Source: Pseudomonas sp. A34-9
GTDB taxonomy: Bacteria; Pseudomonadota; Gammaproteobacteria; Pseudomonadales; Pseudomonadaceae
DNA length: 64,000 nucleotides
Assembly (NCBI RefSeq): GCF_029543085.1
Contig: NZ_CP119967.1
Location: 2,258,501 to 2,322,500, forward strand
Reading direction: 5' to 3'
Shown: positions 1 to 20,211 of the stretch, one piece after another
How positions within the stretch are numbered: position 1 is the first letter of the stretch
Layout of the letters: every line of letters begins with the position of its first letter
Translations under genes and position numbers: made by a program
The notes under the pieces: generated by a model
The model's database searches: none
What the model was told of the DNA's origin: nothing
Seen by the model: the letters and a program-made list of their open reading frames with translations, nothing else

Positions 1-2
1 AG

Positions 3-11471
<11,469 letters not shown>

Positions 11472-11496
11472 ACTGTGTTCTGAACCTGAAAAAAAC

Positions 11497-11523
11497 GGTC
11501 GGGCGCCTTTATGGCGCTCGACC
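11497..11523. terminator. Hairpin between pvdD and the esterase gene
   Basis: An 11-bp stem (ggtcgggcgcc / ggcgctcgacc, one G-T pair) with a 5-base loop sits just after the pvdD stop. The A-run precedes the hairpin on the plus strand, so a classical U-tract follows it only when read on the minus strand. It may still end or stabilise the pvdD transcript. Confidence 0.4.
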
Positions 11524-11540
11524 TGTCTGGAGAGATACGA

Positions 11541-12500
11541 ATGTCGTTGAACCCTGATATCGCCGCGTTCCTGCAACTGGTCGGCAACGGCCGGGCCAGT
11601 GGCAAGCGCGTTGGCATGCATGAGCTGAGCCCGACAGAGGCGCGCGAACAGTTTGATCAGTCGTCGTTGTTGATGGACGCCGGCGGGGAAGCGCTTGAGG
11701 TGGTGGACGCGCTGCAATTGCCCGTGCGTGATGGCGCGCGTCTGAACGCGCGGATCTACAGCAATCAGCCTTTGAGTAGCGGTGCCGGGCGTCCGGCGCT
11801 GTTGTATTTCCATGGTGGCGGTTATGTGGTCGGCAGCCTCGATTCCCACGATTCTCTGTGCCGGGCGTTGGCCGCGATGGCCGATTGTGTGGTGTTGTCG
11901 GTGGCTTATCGACTGGCGCCGGAGTTTCGTTTTCCGACGGCAGCCAATGACGCCCGCGATGCCTGGGACTGGCTGGTGGCCAGTGCTGCGGATCTGGGCA
12001 TCGATGCCGCGCGCCTGGCGATTGCCGGTGACAGCGTCGGAGGCAGCCTGACCACGGTGCTTGCTGCGCAACTGACGGATGCCGCTGTGCAGCCGCGCTT
12101 GCAGGTGCTGATCTATCCAGTCACCGATGCCAGTCGCAGCACGCCTTCCATCGAGCAGTTCGGGGAAGGGTATCTGCTGGAGAAGGCTTCGCTGCAGTGG
12201 TTCTACGAGCACTATCAGCGTGAGGCCAGCGATCGTCTCGATCCACGTTTCTCGCCGTTGCTGGCTGAGGTCAACGCTAACGTCGCGCCGGTGCTGCTGG
12301 TCTTGGCCGAGTGTGATCCGTTGCACGATGAGGGCGTGGCGTATGCGCGTCACTTGCAGGCGGCGGGGGTTACGGTGGAGCTGAAGGTTTATGAGGGGAT
12401 GACCCACGACTTCATGCGCATGGGGGCGATTATTGATGAGGCTGAAGAGGCGCAGGAATATATTGCCGGGCGCTTGGTAGAGGTATTTGCTTTGGCTTGA
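11541..12500 (+). CDS. Alpha/beta hydrolase, HSL-family esterase/lipase
   Basis: A 319-residue protein of the hormone-sensitive-lipase type. It has the oxyanion motif HGGG near residue 91, nucleophile motif GDSVGG (Ser near 165), acid in LAECDPLHDEG and histidine in GMTHDFMRM close to the C-terminus. The ATG at 11541 is preferred over the upstream in-frame ATG at 11511 because GGAGAG lies at proper spacing before it. It follows pvdD by about 70 bases on the same strand, so it may be co-transcribed and could hydrolyse an ester in pyoverdine metabolism, but nothing in the sequence proves a siderophore role. There is no signal peptide, so it is probably cytoplasmic. Confidence 0.85.
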   Translation: MSLNPDIAAFLQLVGNGRASGKRVGMHELSPTEAREQFDQSSLLMDAGGEALEVVDALQLPVRDGARLNARIYSNQPLSSGAGRPALLYFHGGGYVVGSLDSHDSLCRALAAMADCVVLSVAYRLAPEFRFPTAANDARDAWDWLVASAADLGIDAARLAIAGDSVGGSLTTVLAAQLTDAAVQPRLQVLIYPVTDASRSTPSIEQFGEGYLLEKASLQWFYEHYQREASDRLDPRFSPLLAEVNANVAPVLLVLAECDPLHDEGVAYARHLQAAGVTVELKVYEGMTHDFMRMGAIIDEAEEAQEYIAGRLVEVFALA

Positions 12501-13386
12501 CGGGGTGGGGGGGGGTGAATATCCGTTGCTTCGGGTGTTGCTGATTAGGGGTCCGCCCTTACGGCGGGTCACTTTTTCCAGACGCCCGGAGTGCCGGCCC
12601 AGAAAAAAGTAACCAAAAAGGCTTGCTCCTACGTGCGGCCCGCTCGCTAGAGCTCGGGGTTCCTTCGCTGCGGGATCGATCCGGGCGCAGCGCCTACGGT
12701 TTGCTGCGCTGCACCTCCTCTCGCTGTGTTTGGCTGCGCCAAACGGTCGCTGCGCTCCCACGCCCGGATCAATCCCTCCGCTCAGCCTTCCGATGTCGCC
12801 CGTAGATCAAGATCAAGAGCAGGCGAGCTGACACTCGGCCTATTGAGTGGTGAAGAGCGGGTGTTTGGCTTTGGTTTTGTGGTGGATTCGCCCCTCACCC
12901 CAGCCCTCTCCCCAAGGAGAGGGAGCCGATTTGTGAGCCTTTCAGAACCTTGGTTCGACTCGGTATTTCATGTCGGCGTATCTCTCCCAAACACCTCGAA
13001 CAGTTCCCTCTCCCTCCGGGCCTGGGAGTAGGAGAGGGGGGCCGATTTGTGTGCTTTTCAAAGCCAGAGTTCAACGCGGTATCGCACGTCGGCGTAGCTC
13101 CCCCAAACACCTCGATCAGTCCCCTCTCCCTCCGGGAGAGGGCTAGGGTGAGGGGCTCTTGATCTGGCTCTTGATCTTGCTTTGGCTTTTGATTTTTTGC
13201 CCCATCGGCAGGCCGAGTGGAGGTGTTCATCCGGGGGGTAGGCGCGTAGCGCCGTGCGGCGCAGCCGCATTCATCGAGAGGAGGTGCAGCGAAGCAAACC
13301 GTAGGCGATGCCCCCGGATGGACACCGTAGCGAGGGAACACTGAGCCTCAGCGAAGTGCCGTACGCCAGGGGCATGAACGGGACAA
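12501..13386. repeat. Gene-free composite repeat island
   Basis: About 890 bases without a convincing gene. Two 33-base inverted arms (12691-12723 and 13275-13307, one mismatch) flank a stretch with three degenerate tandem units. Each unit starts with a ccctctccc palindrome (near 12908, 13001 and 13118), and the first two continue with gccgatttgtg and end in cccaaacacctcga. The left part (12551-12640) carries a short aagtaacc-type palindromic element. Open frames here are short and lack ribosome sites. This is typical non-coding repeat accumulation in fluorescent pseudomonads. Confidence 0.7.
12908..13156. repeat. Degenerate tandem repeat, about 95-115-base unit, ~2.3 copies
   Basis: Unit 1 starts near 12908, unit 2 near 13001 and a partial third near 13118. 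Each begins with a CCCTCTCC...GGAGAGGG palindrome. Units 1 and 2 then share gccgatttgtg, a variable middle with gtcggcgta and the end cccaaacacctcga. No coding sense is evident. Confidence 0.7.
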
Positions 13387-14686
13387 CCACATAGGTAACA
13401 GTTAAGTTCAGGCACATGGGTAACACCTGATCACTTATTTTTGATTACTTTGAGCGTCAGATAACCATCCTTAGCGTCTCGTTCATCAACACGTCCCAGT
13501 AGAACAGGCCCAAAGATGATGTCCCAAACACCCTCGCTGATGCTCTCCAATCCGACTATCTGATGTTTCAGGACATAGCCCACATAGATTCTGAGCCTTC
13601 CTTTGTTCACTACGCCGTTGGAGTCCGTTCGGTATGCCTCAACATGGCTGGGGTATTTCATCTCCGGCAACTTTCTCGGAAATACCCGTGAAGAGCTGAT
13701 GTAGCAAGAGGCCGGGGTTTTCTGCCCCAATGCCTCATGAAAACGCTCATGATTATAGTGCTGCATGAACAGATCAAAATGCTTCTGCTGAGCTCCCCAC
13801 TCAATTTCCGGCGGTCTTGGCAATGTACTTTTAAGCGTGCGGTGCATGCGTTCATGCCGTCCGTTTTGCTCAGGTCGCCCAGGTTGAGTCCGCTCATGAA
13901 TGATGCCTAGACGAGCCCACCAAATGGATAATTGTGATAACCCCGCACGCCCGCCGCTGGCAAAAGGGACACCGTTATCAGTGCGGATCCGCTCAGGCAT
14001 CCCATACGTCTTAAATAACCGTTCGAAGGTGGCTTTGGCGTCCTTGAAAGTCGTGCTCGGCATACTTTCACAAGCCAGTAAAAATCGACTGGCGTGATCC
14101 ATTACCGTCAACGGGTAACACCAGACACCGTCTCCTGTCAGGTATTGGCCTTTGTAATCAGCGCTCCAGAGCTGATTAGGAAGGTCGGCTTTCTGGAGTG
14201 GTTTTGGATAGACAGCGACACGCTGACGCAACCGTCGAGACACCACTAGCCCCGCTTTTTTAAGCACGTTGTAGATCGTGGTTTTGGAGGGCGGCGGCTG
14301 ATCTGGAAACCGCTCTTGCAGGGCTGTCTGGATCTTTTTCGGGCCCGGCGTGGTTTGACCTTGGCGCCGCAGCTCAAGAATGGCTTCTTTGACCGCAAAC
14401 GGCACAGCCTGTGCTTGAGAATGACGCTTGCGACTGCACTCCGCCAAGCCATTGATGCTGTCCGCGTTGTAGCGGGCCACCCACTTGTAGCCAGTCTTGC
14501 GACTGATGCTGTGAGCCGCACAGAGTTGACTGAAGTTGAGCCGACCGGACAGATAGTCGGCGATGAACATCACTTTAAGGTCCATAGGTTTCAGCTCTCG
14601 CCACGGCATGGTCAGATCCTCGGAATCGACCAGTGCCAGTTAAAAACTGTTACCTATGTGCTTGAACTGTTTTGTTACCTATGTGG
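13387..14686 (-). mobile_element. IS481-family insertion sequence, about 1.3 kb
   Basis: Imperfect terminal inverted repeats of about 39 bases bound the element (13387-13425 and 14648-14686). Each contains two copies of a CACATAGGTAACA-type motif separated by an AGTTCA block. The element holds one intact transposase gene on the minus strand and no passenger genes. I could not see a convincing target-site duplication. It lies between the pvdD-esterase unit and the 3' end of fpvA. Confidence 0.85.
13431..14609 (-). CDS. IS481-family transposase
   Basis: A 392-residue DDE transposase. It has an N-terminal helix-turn-helix region (residues about 8-60, including HSISRKTGYKWVARYNADS) and an integrase core with the first Asp in LWSADYKGQ, the second in RIRTDNGVPFAS and the Glu in PEQNGRHERMH. 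Length and motifs match the family, and no frameshift or stop is seen, so the element may be active. The ATG at 14609 begins MPWRELKPMD, a common start for this group. Confidence 0.92.
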   Translation of the reverse strand: MPWRELKPMDLKVMFIADYLSGRLNFSQLCAAHSISRKTGYKWVARYNADSINGLAECSRKRHSQAQAVPFAVKEAILELRRQGQTTPGPKKIQTALQERFPDQPPPSKTTIYNVLKKAGLVVSRRLRQRVAVYPKPLQKADLPNQLWSADYKGQYLTGDGVWCYPLTVMDHASRFLLACESMPSTTFKDAKATFERLFKTYGMPERIRTDNGVPFASGGRAGLSQLSIWWARLGIIHERTQPGRPEQNGRHERMHRTLKSTLPRPPEIEWGAQQKHFDLFMQHYNHERFHEALGQKTPASCYISSSRVFPRKLPEMKYPSHVEAYRTDSNGVVNKGRLRIYVGYVLKHQIVGLESISEGVWDIIFGPVLLGRVDERDAKDGYLTLKVIKNK

Positions 14687-14689
14687 GTG

Positions 14690-14847
14690 AGTCATACCGG
14701 TCAAGCCTTTTGTGTTACCTTTTCGGCGTCTGAAAAAGGGACTCGCTGTAAGAGCGAAACCGCCAGCCGCAACACCCAAAAAAACGGATATACACCCAAA
14801 CCCCCAAGAGCCTGGTCGGCCCACAGGCCGCCAAGCCCCAACCAGCC
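14690..14847. other. Spacer between IS end and fpvA terminator
   Basis: This stretch includes gggactcgctgtaagagcgaaac and a run of aaaaaaacggatatacaccc. It resembles a repeated intergenic element I associate with fluorescent pseudomonads, not a gene. A short open frame crosses it but has low-complexity composition and runs into the terminator. Confidence 0.35.
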
Positions 14848-14876
14848 AAAAAAAAACGCCAGCAAATGCCGGCGTT
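14848..14876 (-). terminator. Rho-independent terminator of fpvA
   Basis: Read on the minus strand, the hairpin AACGCCGGCA...TGCTGGCGTT is followed by a run of nine T. It sits about 20 bases after the fpvA stop. Confidence 0.85.
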
Positions 14877-14895
14877 TCAGTGAGAGCAAAACGTA

Positions 14896-17358
14896 TTACC
14901 AGTTGTAGGTCACGTCAGCAGTCATGGTACGGCCTTCGCCGTAGTAGCAGTCGAGGGTACCGTTACACGCGGCGACGTATTTCTCGTCGGTGAGGTTCTG
15001 CAGGTTAGCCTGCAGCTTCACACCTTTGACATGCAGCGGCGATTTTTCCAGATCGTAGGAAACCATCGCGTCATACACGGTGTACGACGGCACCTGGAAG
15101 GAATCCGACTCGTAGTCCGAGCCGTAGCTTTGTTGTACGTAACGAGCACCCAGGCCCATGCCGAAACCGGCCAGAGCAGTGGAGATGTCGAAATCGTAGT
15201 TGATCCACGCCGAGGCAGTCAGCGGCGGTGTCATCGCCACGGTGCGACCTTCGCGACCGTCGTTGGCGCTGTGCCACTTGGTCTGGTTACGCGACACGGC
15301 AGCCAGTACGCGCAGGTTCTGCGTGACATTGACCTTGCCTTCCAGCTCTACCCCACGCGAACGCACCGTACCGCTCTGGACGCTGAACCCCGGGTTGTTG
15401 AGGTCGGTGGTCAGCATGTTGTCCTGGTCGATCTGGTAAGCCGACAGCTGAATGAAACCGTCGACGAAGGTCGGTTCGTACTTGATGCCGACTTCGTACT
15501 GCTTGCCGGTGGTTGGTTCGAACGCACCGCCGCTCATGTCGGTACCGGTTTGCGGCAGGAACGATTCGGCGTAGCTCACGTATGGCGTGATGCCGTTCTC
15601 GAACTCGTAGCCCAGGCCGGCGCGACCGGTGAACTTCTCGTCTTTCTGGTTGCTGTGGCCACCGGACAGTGGCTGCTTGTTGTCGGTTTCGGCGAAGTCG
15701 TAACGACCGCCGAGGGTCAGGAACCACTGGTTCCAGCGCAGTTGGTCCTGAGCGTACAGGCCGGTCTGGGTGATGGTGTTGTCCCACTTGTACGGCTGGC
15801 GGAAGTTGATTGCGCTGCCATACACCGGGTTGTACAGGTCGATACCCGGAGCGGTGCGGTCATACAGGCCGAGGAACTTCGAGTTGAAGTGGTAGTAGTC
15901 CACGCCCAACAGCACGGTGTGGTCGATGTCGGCTGTCTTGAACTTGGCCTGGGCAATGTTATCGAGGCCGTAGACCTTGTTGTGCTGCGACCAGTCCACG
16001 GCGTAGCGGCTCTGGAAGCTGCTGTCGTTGAGGCCGGTGACCGGGTTGGTCGGGAACGAATAGCCGTGCAGCGGCGCGACGTACTGGTCGTTGACGTCGG
16101 CGTAACGGGCATTCTGCTTGAAGGTCCAGACGTCGTTGAGTTCGTGAGCGATTTCGTAACCGACCACAAACTGCTCGCGATGGTACTTGTTCACGTCCGG
16201 CTCGCCGATGAAGCGGCTGCGGCTGATGCGACCGTTGGAGGTGCTCTTGACCGTGCCGAACGCTGGCAGGCCCTGGGCTTCCGGTACGTCGTGGTCTTTC
16301 TGGTACTGACCGAACACGGTGATGGTGGTGCGGTCGTTCGGCAGCCAGGTCAGGCTTGGCGCGAGCATCATGCGGTTCTGGCTGGCGTAGTCGATTGCCG
16401 AGTTGCTGTCGTTGACCACACCGGTCAGGCGATAGAGAAATTCACCCTGATCGTCAATCGGGCCGCCGAGGTCGAAGGCACCGTAGGCGCGGTCATAGCT
16501 GCCGCCACCGATCTTCACTTCGTGCAGCGGGGTGGCGGTCGGACGCTTGCTGACCATGTTGACGATGCCGCCAGGCTGGTTCTGACCGTAGAGCACCGAC
16601 GCCGGGCCCTTGAGCACTTCGATGCGCTCGAGGGTGTACGGGTCGATCTGCAGCGAACCGCCGGTGCTGCCGCCGCCATAAGGCATGTGCAGGCCATCGA
16701 GGTACAGCGGAGTAGGGGAGAAGCCGCGCGAGGTTGGCTCGTCGAAAATCTTCACCCGGTCGGCGAAACCGCCGCCGGTGATGCCCGGGGTGTAACGCAG
16801 GGCTTCGGTGACCGATTGCGAACCGCGCATCTTGATTTCGTCTTGGGTGACGACGTTGATCGTCTGCGGAATGACCTTGATCGCCGTATCGGTCTTCGAC
16901 CCCGTGGCACTGCGCTTGGCGACGATACCGTCGACCGGACCCCAGGCCGATTCCGCAGTGGCGGAGATGTTGGTCGGTGCCAGATCGAGGCTGGCGCCGC
17001 TGTTGCTGCGAGAGCTCAACGCGACGTTATTGCCTTCCACGCTGTAAGCGATGCCGGTGCCTTTGAGCAACTGTGCGATCGCTGCAGTCGGCTCCAGGTT
17101 GCCGCTGACGGCGCTGCTGCGCAGACCACTCACTTCATCCGGACTGTAAAGCACTTGAAGGTTGGTCTGGCGACCGAATTCCTGCAAAGCACTCCCCAGC
17201 GACTGGGCAGGAATATCGAGCGCCACGGCTGCGGCCTGCGCCTGACCGATCATCGGCAAGGTCAGGGCCATGGCGCACAGCGCTGGCAGTGTGGAACGCA
17301 AGGAGCGGCGGATCAGCAGAGCCTTGGCGAGCGGGTGGAGTCCGTGCGGTGCGGGCAT
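14896..17358 (-). CDS. fpvA: TonB-dependent ferripyoverdine receptor
   Basis: An 820-residue outer-membrane receptor. It has a long signal peptide (about residues 1-42), then an STN signalling domain (about 50-110) that in this family talks to a membrane anti-sigma factor, a plug (about 150-265) and a C-terminal beta-barrel ending in TYNW. It imports ferric pyoverdine using TonB energy. An in-frame TTG lies 18 bases upstream, but the ATG at 17358 is preceded by a purine-rich AGAAG stretch and gives a sensible signal peptide. It lies downstream of pvdE on the same strand, as in the known locus. The 117-base upstream gap has a Fur-like box and no TAAAT-N16-CGT promoter, so it is probably read mainly by FpvI. 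Confidence 0.95.
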   Translation of the reverse strand: MPAPHGLHPLAKALLIRRSLRSTLPALCAMALTLPMIGQAQAAAVALDIPAQSLGSALQEFGRQTNLQVLYSPDEVSGLRSSAVSGNLEPTAAIAQLLKGTGIAYSVEGNNVALSSRSNSGASLDLAPTNISATAESAWGPVDGIVAKRSATGSKTDTAIKVIPQTINVVTQDEIKMRGSQSVTEALRYTPGITGGGFADRVKIFDEPTSRGFSPTPLYLDGLHMPYGGGSTGGSLQIDPYTLERIEVLKGPASVLYGQNQPGGIVNMVSKRPTATPLHEVKIGGGSYDRAYGAFDLGGPIDDQGEFLYRLTGVVNDSNSAIDYASQNRMMLAPSLTWLPNDRTTITVFGQYQKDHDVPEAQGLPAFGTVKSTSNGRISRSRFIGEPDVNKYHREQFVVGYEIAHELNDVWTFKQNARYADVNDQYVAPLHGYSFPTNPVTGLNDSSFQSRYAVDWSQHNKVYGLDNIAQAKFKTADIDHTVLLGVDYYHFNSKFLGLYDRTAPGIDLYNPVYGSAINFRQPYKWDNTITQTGLYAQDQLRWNQWFLTLGGRYDFAETDNKQPLSGGHSNQKDEKFTGRAGLGYEFENGITPYVSYAESFLPQTGTDMSGGAFEPTTGKQYEVGIKYEPTFVDGFIQLSAYQIDQDNMLTTDLNNPGFSVQSGTVRSRGVELEGKVNVTQNLRVLAAVSRNQTKWHSANDGREGRTVAMTPPLTASAWINYDFDISTALAGFGMGLGARYVQQSYGSDYESDSFQVPSYTVYDAMVSYDLEKSPLHVKGVKLQANLQNLTDEKYVAACNGTLDCYYGEGRTMTADVTYNW

Positions 17359-17385
17359 TATTCTTCTACTCTTCAAAGTGTTGAC

Positions 17386-17400
17386 TGAGAACGATTTCTA
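17386..17400 (-). promoter_or_regulatory. Fur-like operator upstream of fpvA
   Basis: TGAGAACGATTTCTA fits the 7-1-7 Fur pattern TGATAAT-N-ATTATCA with 5 of 7 matches in each half. It lies 28 bases upstream of the fpvA ATG. Confidence 0.5.
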
Positions 17401-17475
17401 TTAACTGTAAATAAGACGTTGACCCTTCCGAAAACCGGAAAGGCTCAACGCACTTTTTTTACAAATTTTTCACAA

Positions 17476-19125
17476 TCAGGCGGATTGAAGCTCGGTGACC
17501 ACTTTGCCGGCGCTCATGCGCACCAATTGGTCGGCGACATCGAAGTAACGATCGTCGTGGGAAATGACGATGATGGTTTTGCCCAGACGCTTCAGATCAG
17601 GCAGCAACTCGGTGTAGAAAATACGGCGGAAGGTCGGGTCCTGGTCGGCGGCCCATTCATCGAACACCAGCACCGGGCGCTCTTCCAGCCACGCGTTGAT
17701 CAGCGCCAGGCGCTTGCGCTGGCCCGTGGACAGGTCGGTGGTGGTGAACGAGCCATCACGCACGCTGACCTTGTGCGCGATCTCCAGACGCTGCAGATAT
17801 TTATTGGCGTCTTCCGGGATGTGCGTATCGCCCTGGACCACATCGTCGAACAAGTAATAGTCGGCGAAGATCGTCGTGAACAACTGGCGGTAATCGTCGC
17901 GGGTCGCGGCGTCGATGATCTGCTCGTTGAGGCGGATCTGACCTTGATGCGGCGCATACAGGCCCAGCAGCAGTTTGATCAGGGTGGTCTTGCCGCAGCC
18001 GTTTTCACCGACGATGAAAATGATGTCGCCCTGTTCGATTTTCAGGTTCACAGGCCCCAGACGAAATGGCGCCGCGCCTTCCACGGTCGGGAAACTGTAC
18101 GACACGTCGGTCAGTTCCAGACTGAGCACGACTTTGCTTTTCGGGCCTTGCTCGCTGAGCAGCAGGTGCGGTTCGGGCGAGGAAAATTGTTCGGACAGAT
18201 CAGCGATGCGGCGGAAGGCGATCTGCGCGCGGCTGACGATAGGCAAGGTACTGATCAGGTGTTCCAGCGGGCCCTTCATGTACAGCAGCACGAGCACGAA
18301 GCCGCTGATCACCGCTTTGTCGGCGCTCGGCCACAGCGATTGCAGGCCCAGCGCCAAACCGATGACTACGAAAAACAGCATCGAACCCAGGGTTTTGGCG
18401 ATGACGAAAATATTCACCGAGCGCACCTGGGTGTCGCAGATCTTGTTCGCCGTACCTTCAATGCCGGAAACAAACATGCGGTGCCGGCGCGGACGGTGGA
18501 TGCGCAGTTCTTTCGCGCCCTCAGCGACGGCGTGGTAGTTCTTCTGCAATTCGTCTTCGTAGTCGCGGGCTTTCATGAATCCTTGCATGCCGCGCCCACG
18601 GGCAATGTACTGAATGATCGTGCTGAGCAGGATCGCGACCACCACCATCAGGAACATCGGCCATGACAACATCGCCAGATAGCCCATGCAGCCCAGGGTG
18701 ACGGTCATGGAAATCGCCAGCGGGGCGAAAGCGAAAGCGAAGTCGCTGATGGTGTCGACATCGTGGGTCAGCACCGGGATCAGACGATGGCTGCGATAGC
18801 GCTCGATCTGCTCGATCGGTGCCGAGAGGACTTTTTCGCCCAGTTCTTTACGCAGTTTGGCGATGATGTGCTGGCCGACATAGTTGGTGCCGATGTCGGA
18901 GAAAATCGAACTGGTAAGGGCCAGCAGGCACAACCCGGCGAACAGCGCGACCATGGTGTTGCTCAGGTCGCCTTCGGTGTGCAGCACGCTGTTGATGGTC
19001 GCCAGCAACGCGGTGACACTCAGACCGCCGACCATGCCGAGCAGGGTCGAGACGGTCACAATCAGCCGAAAGGGTTTGAGCAGGGCGAACAATTCATTGA
19101 TCACCCCGCGTGTTGGTTTGCTCAT
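17476..19125 (-). CDS. pvdE: Pyoverdine precursor exporter, ABC transporter with fused permease
   Basis: A 549-residue protein with six predicted transmembrane segments in the first about 300 residues and a C-terminal ATPase: Walker A GENGCGKTT near residue 373, signature LSTGQRKR near 465 and Walker B VLVFDEWAADQDP near 484. The known role is export of the acylated ferribactin precursor across the inner membrane to the periplasm, where PvdP, PvdO, PvdN and PvdM mature it. The ATG at 19125 has GGAACC upstream. A PvdS-type promoter box lies about 110 bases upstream. fpvA follows downstream. Confidence 0.95.
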   Translation of the reverse strand: MSKPTRGVINELFALLKPFRLIVTVSTLLGMVGGLSVTALLATINSVLHTEGDLSNTMVALFAGLCLLALTSSIFSDIGTNYVGQHIIAKLRKELGEKVLSAPIEQIERYRSHRLIPVLTHDVDTISDFAFAFAPLAISMTVTLGCMGYLAMLSWPMFLMVVVAILLSTIIQYIARGRGMQGFMKARDYEDELQKNYHAVAEGAKELRIHRPRRHRMFVSGIEGTANKICDTQVRSVNIFVIAKTLGSMLFFVVIGLALGLQSLWPSADKAVISGFVLVLLYMKGPLEHLISTLPIVSRAQIAFRRIADLSEQFSSPEPHLLLSEQGPKSKVVLSLELTDVSYSFPTVEGAAPFRLGPVNLKIEQGDIIFIVGENGCGKTTLIKLLLGLYAPHQGQIRLNEQIIDAATRDDYRQLFTTIFADYYLFDDVVQGDTHIPEDANKYLQRLEIAHKVSVRDGSFTTTDLSTGQRKRLALINAWLEERPVLVFDEWAADQDPTFRRIFYTELLPDLKRLGKTIIVISHDDRYFDVADQLVRMSAGKVVTELQSA

Positions 19126-19233
19126 GGAGGTTCCCTGCTGGAAAAAGCGGCGAAGGCCGGCATGGTTCGCGGACTTCGCCTGGATGACGTAGAGGGCGGT
19201 GGCGCACCGTGTCGGTTCGCGCTCACCTGTAAA

Positions 19234-19257
19234 ACGACTGGCAGGATGGCTAATTTA
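19234..19257 (-). promoter_or_regulatory. PvdS-type iron-starvation promoter for pvdE
   Basis: On the minus strand TAAAT, 16 bases, CGT, matching the TAAAT-N16/17-CGT consensus read by PvdS sigma factor. It lies between pvdO and pvdE. Confidence 0.8.
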
Positions 19258-19271
19258 GCCGGGCGATGGCG

Positions 19272-20180
19272 TTACAGATCGCGGGCGACGCGAAAGCCGA
19301 TCCAGTCACCGCGCGTGTCGGTATAGGTGGCATTGCGGTTGCCGGAGCGGGAGAACACCGGCGCTTCGCCCCAATCGTTGCCACGGATACGGCGGATTTC
19401 ACATTTGCCGCTCAGCCAGGCACTGCCGTCGCTCGGTGCGCCGACGTAGTTTTCGTTGTAGCAGTCGGCGGTCCATTCATAGATGTTGCCGTGCATGTCG
19501 TACACGCCGAAGGCATTGGCTGGAAAGCTGCCGGCCGGCGCGGTGAAGTTGTAGCCATCGGCGGCGCCATAGGTGTTGGCGTGTTTGGCGATGCTGTATT
19601 CCTTGCCTTCATCGAACGGGAAGGGAAACGGCCCGCTGCTGCCGCCACGGGCGGCGTATTCACGCAGGGATTCGCTGACCAGTCGGTATTGTTTGCCGGT
19701 CTTTTTCGACAGCCACGCGACGTACGCCTCGACTTCAGGGAAGTCCATGCACACGGCTGGATGCTTGTCGGTGTACTGCTTGCGCGGATCGCTGCCCTGA
19801 TAGTCAGGGATGCCGGCCTTGCACGCACGCCCGGGGCGGGTGTCGCCGTCGGGCATTGTGTAGCCGGTGTCCTTGAGGTACGCATCCCACTCGCCACGCA
19901 GCACCTGAAAACGGCTGATCGCCAACGGTTTGGCAAATGTCACCGGGTGCATCGGGCCTTCGTCAGGCTCACGGCCTACCTCGTCATCCGGGGTGCCCAT
20001 GGTGAAGGTGCCGGTGGGCAGCACGACCATTTCCGGGCAGTCCTTGCAGTCCTTGAACACCTTGCCGGGGGCCGGCGGCGTGGCGGCCTGGGCAGCGCCA
20101 GGCAGCAGGCCGGCAGCGAGGGCGGTGAGCACCAGCGCCGGCAGGGTCTTGAGGGGGAAACGACGCAGTTCACTGTTCAT
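19272..20180 (-). CDS. pvdO: Pyoverdine maturation protein, FGE-sulfatase fold
   Basis: A 302-residue protein with a clear Sec-type signal peptide (residues 1-32, cleavage after GAAQA) and a formylglycine-generating-enzyme-like domain (about 45-300: GTFTMGTPDDE near the start, HGNIYEWTADC and GFRVARDL at the end). PvdO homologues act in the periplasm in the last oxidation of dihydropyoverdine to the fluorescent chromophore. It starts 32 bases after the pvdN stop, so it is likely co-transcribed with pvdM and pvdN. It is followed by the pvdE promoter. Confidence 0.93.
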   Translation of the reverse strand: MNSELRRFPLKTLPALVLTALAAGLLPGAAQAATPPAPGKVFKDCKDCPEMVVLPTGTFTMGTPDDEVGREPDEGPMHPVTFAKPLAISRFQVLRGEWDAYLKDTGYTMPDGDTRPGRACKAGIPDYQGSDPRKQYTDKHPAVCMDFPEVEAYVAWLSKKTGKQYRLVSESLREYAARGGSSGPFPFPFDEGKEYSIAKHANTYGAADGYNFTAPAGSFPANAFGVYDMHGNIYEWTADCYNENYVGAPSDGSAWLSGKCEIRRIRGNDWGEAPVFSRSGNRNATYTDTRGDWIGFRVARDL

Positions 20181-20211
20181 GGCGGGTCTCGCTAAAAGGA
20201 AAAGGGATCGC

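Noticed and set aside
12908..13156. Tandem repeats that could suggest a CRISPR array
   Set aside because: Only two to three degenerate copies, units about 95-115 bases with conserved inner parts, and no cas genes.
13376..14696. Target-site duplication of the IS
   Set aside because: The flanks (ggacaa and gtgagt) do not match as direct repeats.
14672..14908. 78-codon frame between the IS and fpvA
   Set aside because: Runs from the IS end through an intergenic repeat into the fpvA terminator; no ribosome site.
15031..17388. 785-codon open frame antisense to fpvA
   Set aside because: Shadow of a well-defined TonB receptor; low-complexity composition rich in Val, Gly and Arg.
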